A stretch of 64,000 nt of DNA, taken from assembly GCA_017993055.1 (NCBI GenBank), contig JAGONM010000005.1, positions 62,001 through 126,000 of the forward strand, in the 5' to 3' direction. Below are positions 35,449 through 44,702 of the stretch, piece by piece. The notes beneath the pieces were generated by a model, which saw only the letters and a list, made by a program, of their open reading frames with translations, made no database searches and was not told the DNA's origin. Source of the DNA: Armatimonadota bacterium. Its GTDB lineage: Bacteria; Armatimonadota; UBA5829; DTJY01. Numbering within the stretch: the stretch's first letter is position 1; each line of letters starts with the position of its first letter. Both the position numbers and the translations under genes were made by a program.

Positions 35449-36207
35449 ATGCTCTACATGGTCGCGGTAGACATTATCATCCTGCTCGCGGTCGGCATTC
35501 CGATCGCCGTCCTGCATCGGAAATGGCGCGCGTGGGTTGACCGGCAGTCGGCTAACCTGCGGCCGTTCCGCGAGAAGAGACGTTTCGGGCTTCGCTCGTG
35601 GGCCGCGCGGAGCTTCGTGCTCGAAAAGCCGGTCGAGCACGTCAAAGAGATGATAGACGATCTGCCCGAGATGTCCTATGCGGAGGCCGCCGCCATGGTT
35701 CAAGTGCGCGGGCGACCAAGCAACTTCATGGCGCTCGCGCCCCTGACCGGGAAACAGGTTTTCGAAACAGGGATCGAGATCGAGTGGCTCTCTCACGACA
35801 CGGTGGAGATCCGCTCTCACTCGTACGCGGACTGGCCGCTGAACGCGACCGACGAAGGCATGCTCCCCGCAAAACAGCACCAGATGGTCTTCGAGCACGC
35901 CTTCCTGCTCGTCGAGCCGCGCGATGAGGGGCGGACACAAGTCAGCTACGAACTGGAGACTCCTGCGTGGGTCTACCTGCTCTACGGCGCGATCGTACTG
36001 CTTGTCGGCTGGGTGACATGGCTGGTCGGGCGCGCGCTGGACCCGGTCGAGCAACTGCAGAGGACCAACCTGGCGCTGATGGCCTTGCTGACGACTTGCG
36101 GGCTTGCGCGGATGGCTTCGGTCCTACGGCTGCAGAGCATCGCGCTGATGGACGCCGTGATCGGCACATTCGGGTCGCCCGTGCCGCCTGACGAATCAGA
36201 GTCCTAG
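35449..36207 (+). CDS. Membrane protein of unknown function
   Basis: A 252-residue protein with an N-terminal transmembrane helix (~3-22), a soluble region (~25-165) and a second hydrophobic segment (~173-198, VYLLYGAIVLLVGWVTWLVG), then a helical tail. The soluble part (FVLEKPVEHVKEMIDDL, then GKQVFETGIEIEWLSHDTVEI) has a helix-sheet pattern faintly like SRPBCC/START-type domains, but no family is assigned. It appears to be transcribed leaderlessly from an extended -10. Its stop overlaps the stop of the convergent corA by 3-4 nt. Confidence 0.65.
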   Translation: MLYMVAVDIIILLAVGIPIAVLHRKWRAWVDRQSANLRPFREKRRFGLRSWAARSFVLEKPVEHVKEMIDDLPEMSYAEAAAMVQVRGRPSNFMALAPLTGKQVFETGIEIEWLSHDTVEIRSHSYADWPLNATDEGMLPAKQHQMVFEHAFLLVEPRDEGRTQVSYELETPAWVYLLYGAIVLLVGWVTWLVGRALDPVEQLQRTNLALMALLTTCGLARMASVLRLQSIALMDAVIGTFGSPVPPDESES

Positions 36208-37172
36208 ATCCACTTGATCCTGCGGAAGTAGTAGAGAAGCCCGAGCGAGGTGACACCCATCAGGCCTAGCGCAAACGGGTATCCGTACAGCCACCTCAGT
36301 TCCGGCATGAAGCGGAAGTTCATCCCGTATATCCCCGCGATAACCGTGTCGGTCGCCAGCACGATGGCACCGACGGTGACGGTCTTCATGATGGAGTTGA
36401 GCTGGTTCGAGACCACCGAGAGATAGGCATCGAGCACGCCCGTCAGGATGTCACGGGATGTGTCAATGGTGTCCACGATGCGGAGCGTGTGATCGTAGAC
36501 ATCGCGCAGGTAGGTGATGTTGTTCTCAGAGAGAAGCGGCTGGTTTCGTCTCGAGAGGGTGTTGAGCACATCCCTAAGCGGGGTCGCGCTTCGGCGAATC
36601 ACCAGCAGAGCGCGCTTCAGCCTGAAGATGTGTTCGACCGATGACTTCCGAGGACTGTCGAGCACCTCGTCCTCCAGCGCATCCAGCTGATCGTCTATAT
36701 CGTCGAGCATGGGGAAATATCCGTCCACGAGTCCGTCGAGGATCTCATACAGCAGCATGCCGATGCCGCCGTCCGGACCGGCCGGTCCTTCCTTGAAAGA
36801 CTCCGCCACACGAGAGAGCACATCCATCGGCTCCCGGTGCAGCGTCACGACGTAGTTTCGGCCGATGAAGAGGTCGAGTTCGCACGCGGCCACGTCATGC
36901 GTGTCACGCGTGTATTGCATGGCGTGGGTGACGATGAAGTAGTAGCCGGGGTATTCGTCCACCTTGGGGCGCTCGTGCGCCGTGTGGTAGTCCTCTATCG
37001 CCAAGGGATGGAATCCGAACTCATCGGCGAGAAAGTCGAGATCGGAGTCGGTCGGATCGAGCCCGTCGAGCCAGATGATGTTCTCGGACCGGGAAACCAG
37101 ATCGCTGATCGTGCTCAGATCCTCGATGGTGCGCGTACCAGTGTCCGGCTCGTATGCGATGAGTTTGAGCAT
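36204..37172 (-). CDS. corA: CorA-type Mg2+/Co2+ transporter
   Basis: A 322-residue CorA-family channel for Mg2+ or other divalent cations: a large cytoplasmic N-terminal funnel domain and two C-terminal transmembrane helices, with the signature YGMN (GMN selectivity filter) at the end of TM1 and a basic KWI C-terminus. The long helix before TM1 (DHTLRIVDTIDTSRDILTG) is the stalk. It begins 26 nt after grpE on the same strand, so it may be read through from the heat-shock operon. There is no clear own promoter or strong Shine-Dalgarno. Confidence 0.92.
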   Translation of the reverse strand: MLKLIAYEPDTGTRTIEDLSTISDLVSRSENIIWLDGLDPTDSDLDFLADEFGFHPLAIEDYHTAHERPKVDEYPGYYFIVTHAMQYTRDTHDVAACELDLFIGRNYVVTLHREPMDVLSRVAESFKEGPAGPDGGIGMLLYEILDGLVDGYFPMLDDIDDQLDALEDEVLDSPRKSSVEHIFRLKRALLVIRRSATPLRDVLNTLSRRNQPLLSENNITYLRDVYDHTLRIVDTIDTSRDILTGVLDAYLSVVSNQLNSIMKTVTVGAIVLATDTVIAGIYGMNFRFMPELRWLYGYPFALGLMGVTSLGLLYYFRRIKWI

Positions 37173-37198
37173 GGGTTCAGACGGCGTGCTGCGGTCTC

Positions 37199-37765
37199 CT
37201 ACGGGTTTCGCGCGACCTTGACCATGCTCGGCCTTATGACCTTGTCGCCCATGACATAGCCTTTCTGGAACTCCTCGATGACGGTGTTGTCCGGGTGGTC
37301 ATCGGTGTCTTCGCGCATGACCGCTTCGTGGATGCTAGGGTCGAACTCCTGACCAACGGCCTCGATCGGCTCGACGCCCTCCTTCTGCACCAGGTCCTGG
37401 AGTTGGCGCAGGATGAGGATCACCCCGCCGTGAAGGGCATCGAAGTCACCGGCTTCCTCAGCGGCTTTGATCGCGCGGTCGAAGTTATCCATTATCGGCA
37501 GGAGTCGGATGACAAAGTCCTCCGTGCCGAACTTGCGCGCCTGATGAAGCTCCTCCTTGGACCGGCGGCGGAAGTTGGCGTATTCGGCAAGCGTGCGCAG
37601 CAGCCTCTCGTGCTCCTCTTCGGCCCGCTTTTCGGCGTCGTCGCACCGCTGCCTCAGCGCCTGGACGTCTTCCTCGTCGGCAAGATCGTCTGAGGGAATG
37701 TCCTCGATCAGTTCGTCGCGCGGTTCTTCGTCATCGTGTATGTGGATCTTTCGCTTGTCTGCCAT
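37199..37765 (-). CDS. grpE: Nucleotide exchange factor GrpE
   Basis: A 188-residue GrpE, the exchange factor for DnaK. The acidic N-terminus (~1-35) leads to a long coiled-coil helix (ALRQRCDDAEKRAEEEHERL), the conserved YANFRRRSKEE and LLPIMDNFDRA, and the C-terminal beta wing ending VIRPSMVKV. Length is typical. The start has GAGG 7 nt upstream and is 9 nt after the chaperonin stop, so the two are tightly coupled. dnaK and dnaJ, usually next in such operons, are absent; corA follows instead. Confidence 0.95.
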   Translation of the reverse strand: MADKRKIHIHDDEEPRDELIEDIPSDDLADEEDVQALRQRCDDAEKRAEEEHERLLRTLAEYANFRRRSKEELHQARKFGTEDFVIRLLPIMDNFDRAIKAAEEAGDFDALHGGVILILRQLQDLVQKEGVEPIEAVGQEFDPSIHEAVMREDTDDHPDNTVIEEFQKGYVMGDKVIRPSMVKVARNP

Positions 37766-37774
37766 CCGGAAACC

Positions 37775-39334
37775 TCACTGCTCACTCGTCTGCGTTTCAT
37801 CATTGCGGCACTTGATGATCGTGCTGATTCGAAGTATCGCCTCGGCGACCTCGACGGCGGCCCTGAGCGCATAGAGCTTGACTCTCGCCGGGTCCACGAT
37901 GCCGTACTCGACCATGTCGGCAGTCTCGCCGGTATCGCAATCAGTCGCCAGACTGACCTTGCCCTCAGCCGCCTGAGCCGCGATCACGTCCTCAACCTTC
38001 TCGAGCGGGTTGAAACCGGCGTTGGCCACGATCTGGCCCAACGGACGCTTGAGAGCTTCCGCGACACAGTCCACGCCGTACGCCGCCATACCTCTCACGG
38101 CGTCACGCATCGCCGAGACCTCGCGCGAAGCCGCGATCTCGATCGCCCCACCTCCGGGCACCACGCCGCCGACGATCACCGCCTGCGCGGCCGACGCGGC
38201 GTCCTCGGCGATGCGCTCTCGTTCGTCCTTGACTTCTCTCGTGGCGGCGCCGACAAGCATCGTGGCGGCAGGCCTGCCTGATCCGCCGACTACGCGTATG
38301 TGCTCCAGCCGCTCATCTTCGTATACCCGATCGCACTTGCCCAGAAACTTCTCCAGTTCATCGGCAGACTTCTTGAGGCCGGCGCGCTTGATCGTCCTTG
38401 CGCCGGTATGCTCGACGATCCGAGCGATGTCCTTCGAGGAGACGCGCCGAATGACCAGCACCCCGGCATCAGTGAGGATATCCTCGGCCGCATCCGCAAC
38501 CGCCTTGTGAGCGACGACCAGCCGTATGCCCATCTCGACCAGCCTGGCTACATCCTCGCGGAACTCGTTCTGAAGCTGAACGTATCGCGCGAAGCCCGAC
38601 TCCGTGCCTAGCGCATCGTCCTCTATCTGCTCGGGCTCGAGCGCATCATCCACGACCAGCACGCGGGCATTCTCGACCGAGCGAGGCATCTGGCGGTTCA
38701 TTCGCTCCTTCTCGACAATCAGCCCGGCGAACACCTCGTTCCGCGCACCCTCGCGCGCCACGACGCAGTCCGCGAGCCGAAACGCCGGATCCCTGAGCTT
38801 CTCCTCGCCGACCAGACGGGCAGCTTCCACGACCAGATCGGCTATATCGCCGCTCTGCCGTCCCGAAACATAGGCCGCCTGACGGAGCAGCGGATCGTCT
38901 AGTCCGGAGACCGGCTCTGCGGCCGATTCGATCACCTCGATCGCCTTCCCAGTGCCGACGCGGACGCCCTCAATGACCTTGGTGACGGGAACTCCCCGCG
39001 CGACCCTGCCGACGCCTTCGGCAAGGAGCGCTCCGGCGAGCACGGCGGCCGTCGTCGTGCCGTCGCCGACCTCGGCGTCCTGCGCCTTGGCGGTCCGGAT
39101 CAGCATTCGGGCGGCGGGATGGGTCGTCTCGATCTTATCCAGGATCGTACTGCCGTCGTTAGTAACAGTGACGTCCCCGAACTTGTCTACGAGCATGCAG
39201 TCGAGACCCTTCGGCCCGAGCGTGCCCTCAACGGAGGATGCCACCGCGCGGACGGCGCCCGCGTTCGAGAGAAGCGCCGCCATCCGCTCGTCAACGTCGG
39301 AGGGCTTCCCGACCTGCTTGGCATTTGAACTCAT
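37775..39334 (-). CDS. Group III (archaeal thermosome-like) chaperonin
   Basis: A 519-residue chaperonin that resembles group II (thermosome/CCT) rather than GroEL. Family motifs include [19 protein letters not shown] and the ATPase signature GDGTTT near residue 90, then VVPGGGAIE and [10 protein letters not shown] near the C-terminus. It lacks the GroEL Gly-Met tail and no groES lies nearby; group II-like chaperonins close with a built-in lid. Such proteins are known in a minority of bacteria (group III, first studied in Carboxydothermus), there inside dnaK operons. Here it lies between hrcA and grpE. ATG 39334 is preferred because GGAG lies 9 nt upstream; 39349 also remains possible. Confidence 0.9.
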   Translation of the reverse strand: MSSNAKQVGKPSDVDERMAALLSNAGAVRAVASSVEGTLGPKGLDCMLVDKFGDVTVTNDGSTILDKIETTHPAARMLIRTAKAQDAEVGDGTTTAAVLAGALLAEGVGRVARGVPVTKVIEGVRVGTGKAIEVIESAAEPVSGLDDPLLRQAAYVSGRQSGDIADLVVEAARLVGEEKLRDPAFRLADCVVAREGARNEVFAGLIVEKERMNRQMPRSVENARVLVVDDALEPEQIEDDALGTESGFARYVQLQNEFREDVARLVEMGIRLVVAHKAVADAAEDILTDAGVLVIRRVSSKDIARIVEHTGARTIKRAGLKKSADELEKFLGKCDRVYEDERLEHIRVVGGSGRPAATMLVGAATREVKDERERIAEDAASAAQAVIVGGVVPGGGAIEIAASREVSAMRDAVRGMAAYGVDCVAEALKRPLGQIVANAGFNPLEKVEDVIAAQAAEGKVSLATDCDTGETADMVEYGIVDPARVKLYALRAAVEVAEAILRISTIIKCRNDETQTSEQ

Positions 39335-39467
39335 TGTCGCGCACTCCATAACAACCGCAAAGGCCGAGGGTTCTCACTCTCGACCTGAAAGACGGATGGA
39401 AGGGTATAGCGGCCATACGCGCACTCCTGATCCTACCCGCCGCATCGTCCCTTCTGATTACCGGCTG

Positions 39468-40490
39468 CTAACCCACGCTCAGATGCATCAACATCTCGCC
39501 GAGATTCGCGGCCATGAATCTCACGGCGGCGACCGCACGCCGGTAGTCCATGCGCGTCGGGCCGATCACCCCGATGCTCCCGACCACCCTGTCTCCGACC
39601 GAGTACCGGGCGGTTACGAAACTGCACTCCCGCATCTCGGCGACCTGGTTCTCGCTGCCGATGATCACCGTCACATCCGGCCCGAGAAGCGCCTTGCTGA
39701 GCACCTGGTAGAGCGCCTTCCGCTGTTCGAGGGCAGTGAGCAGAGCGGATATCCGCTCGCCTTGATGGAACTCCGGCTGCCGCAGGATGTTTCCCGTGCC
39801 ATCCATATACACCTCGTCCTCGCTGCCGGAAGCGACGGCCTGCTGGACGGTCTGTGCTACCTTGGCATAAACATCTTTCAGCCCCGCAATCTCCCTCGGA
39901 AGCGGTGCGGTCCGACCAGGACCTGACGCGCGCAGCCGTTCATTGGCGATGTTCGTGATCGCCAGTACGTCGGTCGGTGAGAGAGCGCCGTCGTATTCCA
40001 CGAAGCGGTGATCCACGTGGCCGGTATTGAGGACGGTTACCACGAGAAGCCGTCCCGGACCGAGTATCGAAACCATGACGTGCTGAGCGCAGACCTCATC
40101 TGTCTTCGGCGGTGTCGCAAGGGACGTGCACATCGTGAGCGAGGAGAGTATTCGGCAGGTTTGCTGGATAAGCTCCTCGACCTCGGTATCGCACTGCTCG
40201 AAGCCGCCTCGGGCGCGGAGCGTTTCCCTCGATCCGAGCCTCAGCATCGGCATCAGGCGGTCAACGTAGTATCTGTAGCCGAGATCCGAGGGCACACGGC
40301 CCGCCGATGTGTGAGGCTGGCGAAGGTATCCGAGTTCGGACATCGCAGCCATTTCGTTGCGGATGGTGGCGGGCCTGACGCCCAGATTGTACTTCTGCGC
40401 GAGAGACTCCGAGCCGACCGGTTCTGCCGTGGCGACGTAGTCGTGAACCACGGCTCCGAGGATCTTGCGTTTCCGTTCGCCCAGTTCCAT
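39468..40490 (-). CDS. hrcA: Heat-inducible transcription repressor HrcA
   Basis: A 340-residue HrcA. The N-terminal winged-helix DNA-binding domain (~1-75) contains [31 protein letters not shown] and [15 protein letters not shown], and the C-terminal GAF-like part ends in [17 protein letters not shown]. Met at 40490 is the family start; a longer frame upstream encodes low-complexity sequence over the promoter and is not credible. In other bacteria HrcA represses dnaK and groE operons by binding CIRCE; I see no recognisable CIRCE here. Its own leader carries a different inverted repeat (40506-40558). First gene of the hrcA - chaperonin - grpE operon. Confidence 0.94.
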   Translation of the reverse strand: MELGERKRKILGAVVHDYVATAEPVGSESLAQKYNLGVRPATIRNEMAAMSELGYLRQPHTSAGRVPSDLGYRYYVDRLMPMLRLGSRETLRARGGFEQCDTEVEELIQQTCRILSSLTMCTSLATPPKTDEVCAQHVMVSILGPGRLLVVTVLNTGHVDHRFVEYDGALSPTDVLAITNIANERLRASGPGRTAPLPREIAGLKDVYAKVAQTVQQAVASGSEDEVYMDGTGNILRQPEFHQGERISALLTALEQRKALYQVLSKALLGPDVTVIIGSENQVAEMRECSFVTARYSVGDRVVGSIGVIGPTRMDYRRAVAAVRFMAANLGEMLMHLSVG

Positions 40491-40505
40491 AGGTCGCGCC
40501 TCGCG

Positions 40506-40558
40506 GCCGAACGATCCGGGGTTTCGAGCAGGCAGGCCCAAGGATGGATCCGTTCGGC
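40506..40558 (-). promoter_or_regulatory. Inverted repeat in the hrcA leader (possible operator or thermosensor hairpin)
   Basis: GCCGAACGATCC at 40506-40517 pairs with GGATCCGTTCGGC at 40546-40558, 12 bp with a single-base bulge and a 28-nt loop. It lies between the predicted transcription start (~40563) and the hrcA ATG. Confidence 0.55.
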
Positions 40559-40569
40559 ACCGCATCTGA

Positions 40570-40598
40570 AGTATAACACCGGGCAGGTGCACTGTCAA
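40570..40598 (-). promoter_or_regulatory. Consensus promoter of the hrcA operon
   Basis: On the minus strand, TTGACA (plus 40593-40598), a 17-nt spacer and TATACT (40570-40575), a near-perfect housekeeping promoter about 75 nt before hrcA. Confidence 0.88.
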
Positions 40599-40796
40599 CG
40601 TGTCGGGCGGTGTGTCAGGCGTGGAGGGCAGGCCAGGGTGGAATCGGATTTGTGCATACGGTTTTGCAGAATAATGCCGATAATACGAGATAGCGGGATG
40701 CCGCAAATGTACCAGGAATGACGGGACGACCCCCAGGCGCGGAGGGATATGCGCGGGCGCTCGTCGGCATCGCGTTTCACAAGGAGTGTGCGCGCA

Positions 40797-41261
40797 ATGA
40801 GGATTGACACCACCCGATTCGGGGCCATGGATGTCGCCGAGGAGTCAATCGTGCAGATGCCCGAAGGCATGCCGGGCTTCGCGGAGGCGAAGCGATTCGT
40901 TCTGCTGCAGGACGGACAGACCGCAGCGTTCAGTTGGCTGCAAGCGGTGGACGACCCAGACCTGGCGTTCATCGTCATCAATACGAGGCAGTTCTTCCCG
41001 GACTACAGGTTCGTATTCCCTGAGGAACAGACCGCCTCGCTCGGCCTGAACAGCCCAAGCGAGGCGGCAATTCTGACAACCGTGACCATCGGAAAGGATG
41101 GCGCGATCACTACTGACATGCTGGGGCCGATAGTGATGAACCCCCGCACTCTGCTGGCAAGGCAGATCGTGCTGGAGGACAGCCGCTACAGCTCGAAGCA
41201 TTCGATTCGCGAGCTGCCTGGCACGGATGCAGCACGGCCTGAATGGGCCAGGGCAGCCTGA
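40797..41261 (+). CDS. fliW: Flagellar assembly factor FliW
   Basis: A 154-residue FliW. In Bacillus-type systems FliW binds flagellin and, when free, the RNA-binding protein CsrA. Family features include the ESIVQMPEGMPGFAEAKRFVLL start, the DPDLAFIVINTRQFFPDY core and GPIVMNPRTLLARQIVLED near the end. Length is typical. ATG 40797 is preferred to an upstream in-frame ATG because AAGGAG lies 10 nt before it. csrA starts 14 nt after the stop, the classical pairing. No flagellin or other flagellar gene is in the window. Confidence 0.93.
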   Translation: MRIDTTRFGAMDVAEESIVQMPEGMPGFAEAKRFVLLQDGQTAAFSWLQAVDDPDLAFIVINTRQFFPDYRFVFPEEQTASLGLNSPSEAAILTTVTIGKDGAITTDMLGPIVMNPRTLLARQIVLEDSRYSSKHSIRELPGTDAARPEWARAA

Positions 41262-41275
41262 TTGGGGGAAGCGCA

Positions 41276-41515
41276 ATGCTGATTCTATCGCGCAAGATAG
41301 GTCAACGCATCGTGATCGGAGACGATGTGGAGATCACGGTCGTTGACGTGCGTGGAGAACAGGTTCGCCTGGGCATAACCGCGCCGCGAAGCATCGCCGT
41401 TCACAGGAAGGAACTGCTGGAGCAGGTAGCCGCCGAGAATGTCGAGGCAGCCGCGTCCACGCCTGAGAGCAGCGATGCTCTGGAACAGGTTTCACCCGGC
41501 CGAGCAGCCAAATAG
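41276..41515 (+). CDS. csrA: Carbon storage/translation regulator CsrA
   Basis: A 79-residue CsrA. The first ~50 residues are the conserved RNA-binding core (MLILSRKIGQRIVIGDDV, then GEQVRLGITAP and the VHRKEL motif with the RNA-contacting Arg). The tail beyond ~55 is Ala/Ser/Glu-rich and variable. CsrA dimers bind GGA motifs in mRNA leaders to control translation; together with FliW they form a flagellin-sensing feedback switch in other bacteria. ATG 41276 has GGGGGAA upstream. Convergent with the HEAT-repeat gene 71 nt away. Confidence 0.95.
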   Translation: MLILSRKIGQRIVIGDDVEITVVDVRGEQVRLGITAPRSIAVHRKELLEQVAAENVEAAASTPESSDALEQVSPGRAAK

Positions 41516-41586
41516 CAGACCGATCCACACCGCAGGAGCGTCTGACCCGACACGGAAGTTGGCGATCCATCGCCCCGTCCGACCAC

Positions 41587-43017
41587 TCAGAGCCTCTGAA
41601 GGGCCCTTTCGGCCGTCCATTTCATCTCGACATCTCCCCTGGATGCCAGTTGCCGGATGAGATCGCGCGCCGAGCTGTCTCGCGCCTGCCCGAGAGCATA
41701 GACCGCCCACACGGACCCCTCGCCCCGCGAACCGGCCAACGCCATGAGGCTGGAAGACGCCGTGGGCCCGATCTTCGCGAGCGCATTCGCCGCCCTGTAT
41801 TTCGCGGTGTCGGACTGCCCGGAACTCCGAAGCACTGCGACAAGCGGAGAAACTGCAACGGACTGCAGATTCGCGAGCGACTGGACCGCAGAGTCCGCCA
41901 CGCGTCCGTCGGAATCGGCCAGAAGGCCCATGAGCGCGCCGATCTGGGGGTTCGAGCGCTGTTGGCCGAGCCCTCGCGCCCCTGAGAGCCTGACAACCGG
42001 ATCGGGAGAGGCAGCTAGCCGGAGGAGCGCCGAGGCGGCCGACGCCGACTCGATCTTCTCCATTACCGCGGCGCCGGCGTGCCGCACATCCGCTGAACCG
42101 CCCCCTATCGCCGTCATTACCGGCCCGACCGCGGGATCGCCGATCCTCTGGAGACCCGTGATGACCGACGTGCGAACCTTCAGGTCGAGGTCACCGAGCG
42201 CACCGACGAGCGCGGACATTGCCTTTCCGCCGCCTATGACGCTGAGAGCGCGCGCCGCACGAGCGCGCACCTCGCCGTCATCGTCGGTGCGACCGAGAAC
42301 ATCCACTAGAAGATCTGTTGACCTCGGATCCGTGATGGTGCAGAGAGAACTGATCGCGATCCTGCGCACTGCCGCGACATCGCGAGCGGCCTCGAGGAGT
42401 GCGGGCGTCGCCTTCTTGCTGCCGATTTTACCGAGCGCGTCGGCGGCAGCCATGCGGAGATCCTGGTCGCTCTCGGAAAGGAGCTCGACCACGGCCGGCA
42501 CGCTCGGCTCGCCGATCCTAACGAGCACCCCTATGGCTTGTCCACGGAGAGTGCTGTCCTTCGCGGCAGCCTGCACGTCCGGGATCACACTCGGGCCGAT
42601 GCCAACAAGCGCATTCGCCGCGCCGGTGTTGACGTTTGTATCAGAATCCTTAAGGGCCGGAACGAGAAGATCAATGTGCGGGCCCCCGATCTCGATGAGG
42701 TGCGCGGTGACGCTCTCCTTCACCTTGGCATCGGCATCCTTCAACAGGACGAGAAGCTGTTTGACGGCCATCTCGCCGCCTATCGCCTTCACTGCTCCGG
42801 CAGCCGCAATCCGCTCCTCAGGCTTCATCTGCTGCACCTTGTCATACAGCCTGTCGCGTTTCATCAGCTTGCCCGCCGCCGCGATCCGCTGCTCCGGCGA
42901 ACCCACGCGCAACTGCTGTGCAAGACGACCGACCTGAACCTGTCGGGCGATGCCCATGCCGATCGCGTAGAGAATTGCAAGACCGATGATTCCCCGAACG
43001 AGATACTTGCTCTTCAA
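41587..43017 (-). CDS. Membrane-anchored HEAT-repeat protein
   Basis: A 476-residue protein with one N-terminal transmembrane helix (~8-25) followed by about a dozen HEAT/PBS-lyase-type repeats of ~33 residues, each with an A-x-x-AL-x-x-IG-like core (for example AAADALGKIGS, GAANALVGIGP and YRAANALAKIGP). No enzyme motif is present, so it is a predicted protein-binding solenoid. Given the orientation of the anchor it is probably outside the membrane, though the side is not certain. It is last of the SEDS-PBP - FhaA - phosphatase - kinase operon, 57 nt after the kinase, and may be a partner or target of that signalling system (inference). Confidence 0.82.
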   Translation of the reverse strand: MKSKYLVRGIIGLAILYAIGMGIARQVQVGRLAQQLRVGSPEQRIAAAGKLMKRDRLYDKVQQMKPEERIAAAGAVKAIGGEMAVKQLLVLLKDADAKVKESVTAHLIEIGGPHIDLLVPALKDSDTNVNTGAANALVGIGPSVIPDVQAAAKDSTLRGQAIGVLVRIGEPSVPAVVELLSESDQDLRMAAADALGKIGSKKATPALLEAARDVAAVRRIAISSLCTITDPRSTDLLVDVLGRTDDDGEVRARAARALSVIGGGKAMSALVGALGDLDLKVRTSVITGLQRIGDPAVGPVMTAIGGGSADVRHAGAAVMEKIESASAASALLRLAASPDPVVRLSGARGLGQQRSNPQIGALMGLLADSDGRVADSAVQSLANLQSVAVSPLVAVLRSSGQSDTAKYRAANALAKIGPTASSSLMALAGSRGEGSVWAVYALGQARDSSARDLIRQLASRGDVEMKWTAERALQRL

Positions 43018-43074
43018 GTGTTCTACACTCCTGATCTGAGTATTGGTCCCGAACTGCGATTAGAGACCCCTGAC

Positions 43075-44694
43075 CTAACGTGCAACCGCCCAGGACGCGG
43101 CGACTGACGCGAACGCCAGTATCACCGCCCAGCAGCGCCACTTCGATATCGTCATGAACTGCAGGCCGATCAGCAGGCACAGCGGCACCACCAGCAACGA
43201 CATCAGCATCGCCTGCTCCGTGTCCACCGATCCGCCCGGGCTCAGGGCGGCGTCAAGCCATCCCTTCACGGCGCCAAACATCGCGCCGAATCCGACTGCC
43301 GCCATCAGGCCCGGGAGCAGTTTCTCCGGGACGCCCAAATCCGCCACGATGCTGATGATGAACAGCATGACCGCCAGCAGACCCGTCGCCACCAAGGCCG
43401 GAGCGCTGACCGGCTTGCCAGCGAGCGCCTCGGCGACCACGGGCATCGCACTGCCCGCGAGTAGCGGCAGATACCACCACCCAACCTCATGGAACTGACG
43501 CCTGGGCGGGAGCACCTCGACCGCGGCCGGAACGCTGAACCGCCGGCCCTCGACCTCGAGAACCAGTTCCTCCTCGTAGATGGCCGGGCGGTAGACGCCG
43601 TCGGTCTGCGCAGTAACCGTTACCGTCTGCTTCCGTCGGCTGAACGACTGCGGCGAAACCGTCAGCCATCCGGGCTGTGAGGCCACGCGCCCCCTTGTCT
43701 TCCCCCGCCCGGGTATTCTGAGCGTCAAACTGCGGTCGCGCCACTCCCCTTGCCGCATCCTGCCGAAATCGAGATACTCAGGCGAGAACGAGACATCCGG
43801 ACCTTTCTCGTCCGGAGTTCCCTCGGAGAGCACACGAGGATCCGAATCGGAAGTGGCAGCCGGAGTGCTGACAGGCGCCGCAACTCCGACGCGAGCCGCG
43901 ACTGCCCTGAGATCGTCCGCCATCTCACCCGCCGACTGGTAACGGTCATGCTTGTCTTTCGCCAAAGACCTCAAGATAACCTGCTCGATACCGGCGGGAA
44001 GCGCCGGGGCAATGTCGGCCAGCGGCGCGGGCGTGTCTTCGTCCACCGCCCGCTTCCAGGAGAACGGATCCTTCGACTTAGACGCCTGAAACGGCCGCCT
44101 GCCGGTGAGCATCTCGTACAGCGTCACACCTGCGGACCAGATGTCCGACCGGTGATCCGAGCGCTCCTCCTCCTCGAAGTCCTCCGGCGCCATGTAGGCG
44201 TATGTACCCGCGCCGCCTGCATACGAGCCGCTACCCAGGATCTCCGCGAGGCCGAAATCCACGATCTTGGCCTGACCCTCTTTCGAGATGAGGATGTTTC
44301 CCGGCTTCACATCACGGTGGACGATGTGGTTCCGGTGGGCGAAGTGGAGGGCGTCGCAGAGCTGGATGCCGATGTTCAGCGCCTGGTCGAGAGGCAATCT
44401 ACCCCGTCCGCGCATAAACTCCTGCAGGTTCGGCCCCTTGACGTACTCCATGTCAATGACAACATGCCCGTCTATACGGTCAACGCCGTTGACCCGCACG
44501 ATGTTGGGATGGCGCAGGCGGTCGAGGACGCGCGCTTCCTCAAGGAATCGCCCCTCGTCGCCCGCCATCAGGTTGATCTCCTTGAGCGCAACCTGCCTGC
44601 GGAGCATGGTGTCCCATGCAAGATACACGATCCCCGAGGCGCCGTGCCCCAATACGTCGAGCTTCTCGTATTTTCCGATAGTGCCTAGAGCCAT
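43075..44694 (-). CDS. Membrane Ser/Thr protein kinase (PknB-related, without PASTA domains)
   Basis: A 539-residue Hanks-type kinase. The catalytic domain (~8-270) is complete: GHGASGIVYLA glycine loop, VALKEI lysine, HRDVKPGN, DFGLA and MAPEDF. After a linker comes an Ig/ASPM-SPD-2-Hydin-like beta domain (~300-395) starting FSPEYLDFGRM, with no membrane segment before it, so it should be cytoplasmic. Residues ~405-539 are several transmembrane helices with short loops; no extracellular sensor or PASTA repeat follows, unlike PknB/PrkC. It starts 8 nt after the PP2C gene. It probably phosphorylates FHA-bound or cell-wall proteins encoded in the operon (inference). Confidence 0.9.
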   Translation of the reverse strand: MALGTIGKYEKLDVLGHGASGIVYLAWDTMLRRQVALKEINLMAGDEGRFLEEARVLDRLRHPNIVRVNGVDRIDGHVVIDMEYVKGPNLQEFMRGRGRLPLDQALNIGIQLCDALHFAHRNHIVHRDVKPGNILISKEGQAKIVDFGLAEILGSGSYAGGAGTYAYMAPEDFEEEERSDHRSDIWSAGVTLYEMLTGRRPFQASKSKDPFSWKRAVDEDTPAPLADIAPALPAGIEQVILRSLAKDKHDRYQSAGEMADDLRAVAARVGVAAPVSTPAATSDSDPRVLSEGTPDEKGPDVSFSPEYLDFGRMRQGEWRDRSLTLRIPGRGKTRGRVASQPGWLTVSPQSFSRRKQTVTVTAQTDGVYRPAIYEEELVLEVEGRRFSVPAAVEVLPPRRQFHEVGWWYLPLLAGSAMPVVAEALAGKPVSAPALVATGLLAVMLFIISIVADLGVPEKLLPGLMAAVGFGAMFGAVKGWLDAALSPGGSVDTEQAMLMSLLVVPLCLLIGLQFMTISKWRCWAVILAFASVAASWAVAR

Positions 44695-44702
44695 TGTGGG
44701 GC

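Noticed and set aside
39335-40760. CIRCE operator for HrcA
   Set aside because: I searched for TTAGCACTC and GAGTGCTAA around hrcA and the chaperonin by eye. Only isolated GCACTC words occur, without the paired arm at the right spacing.
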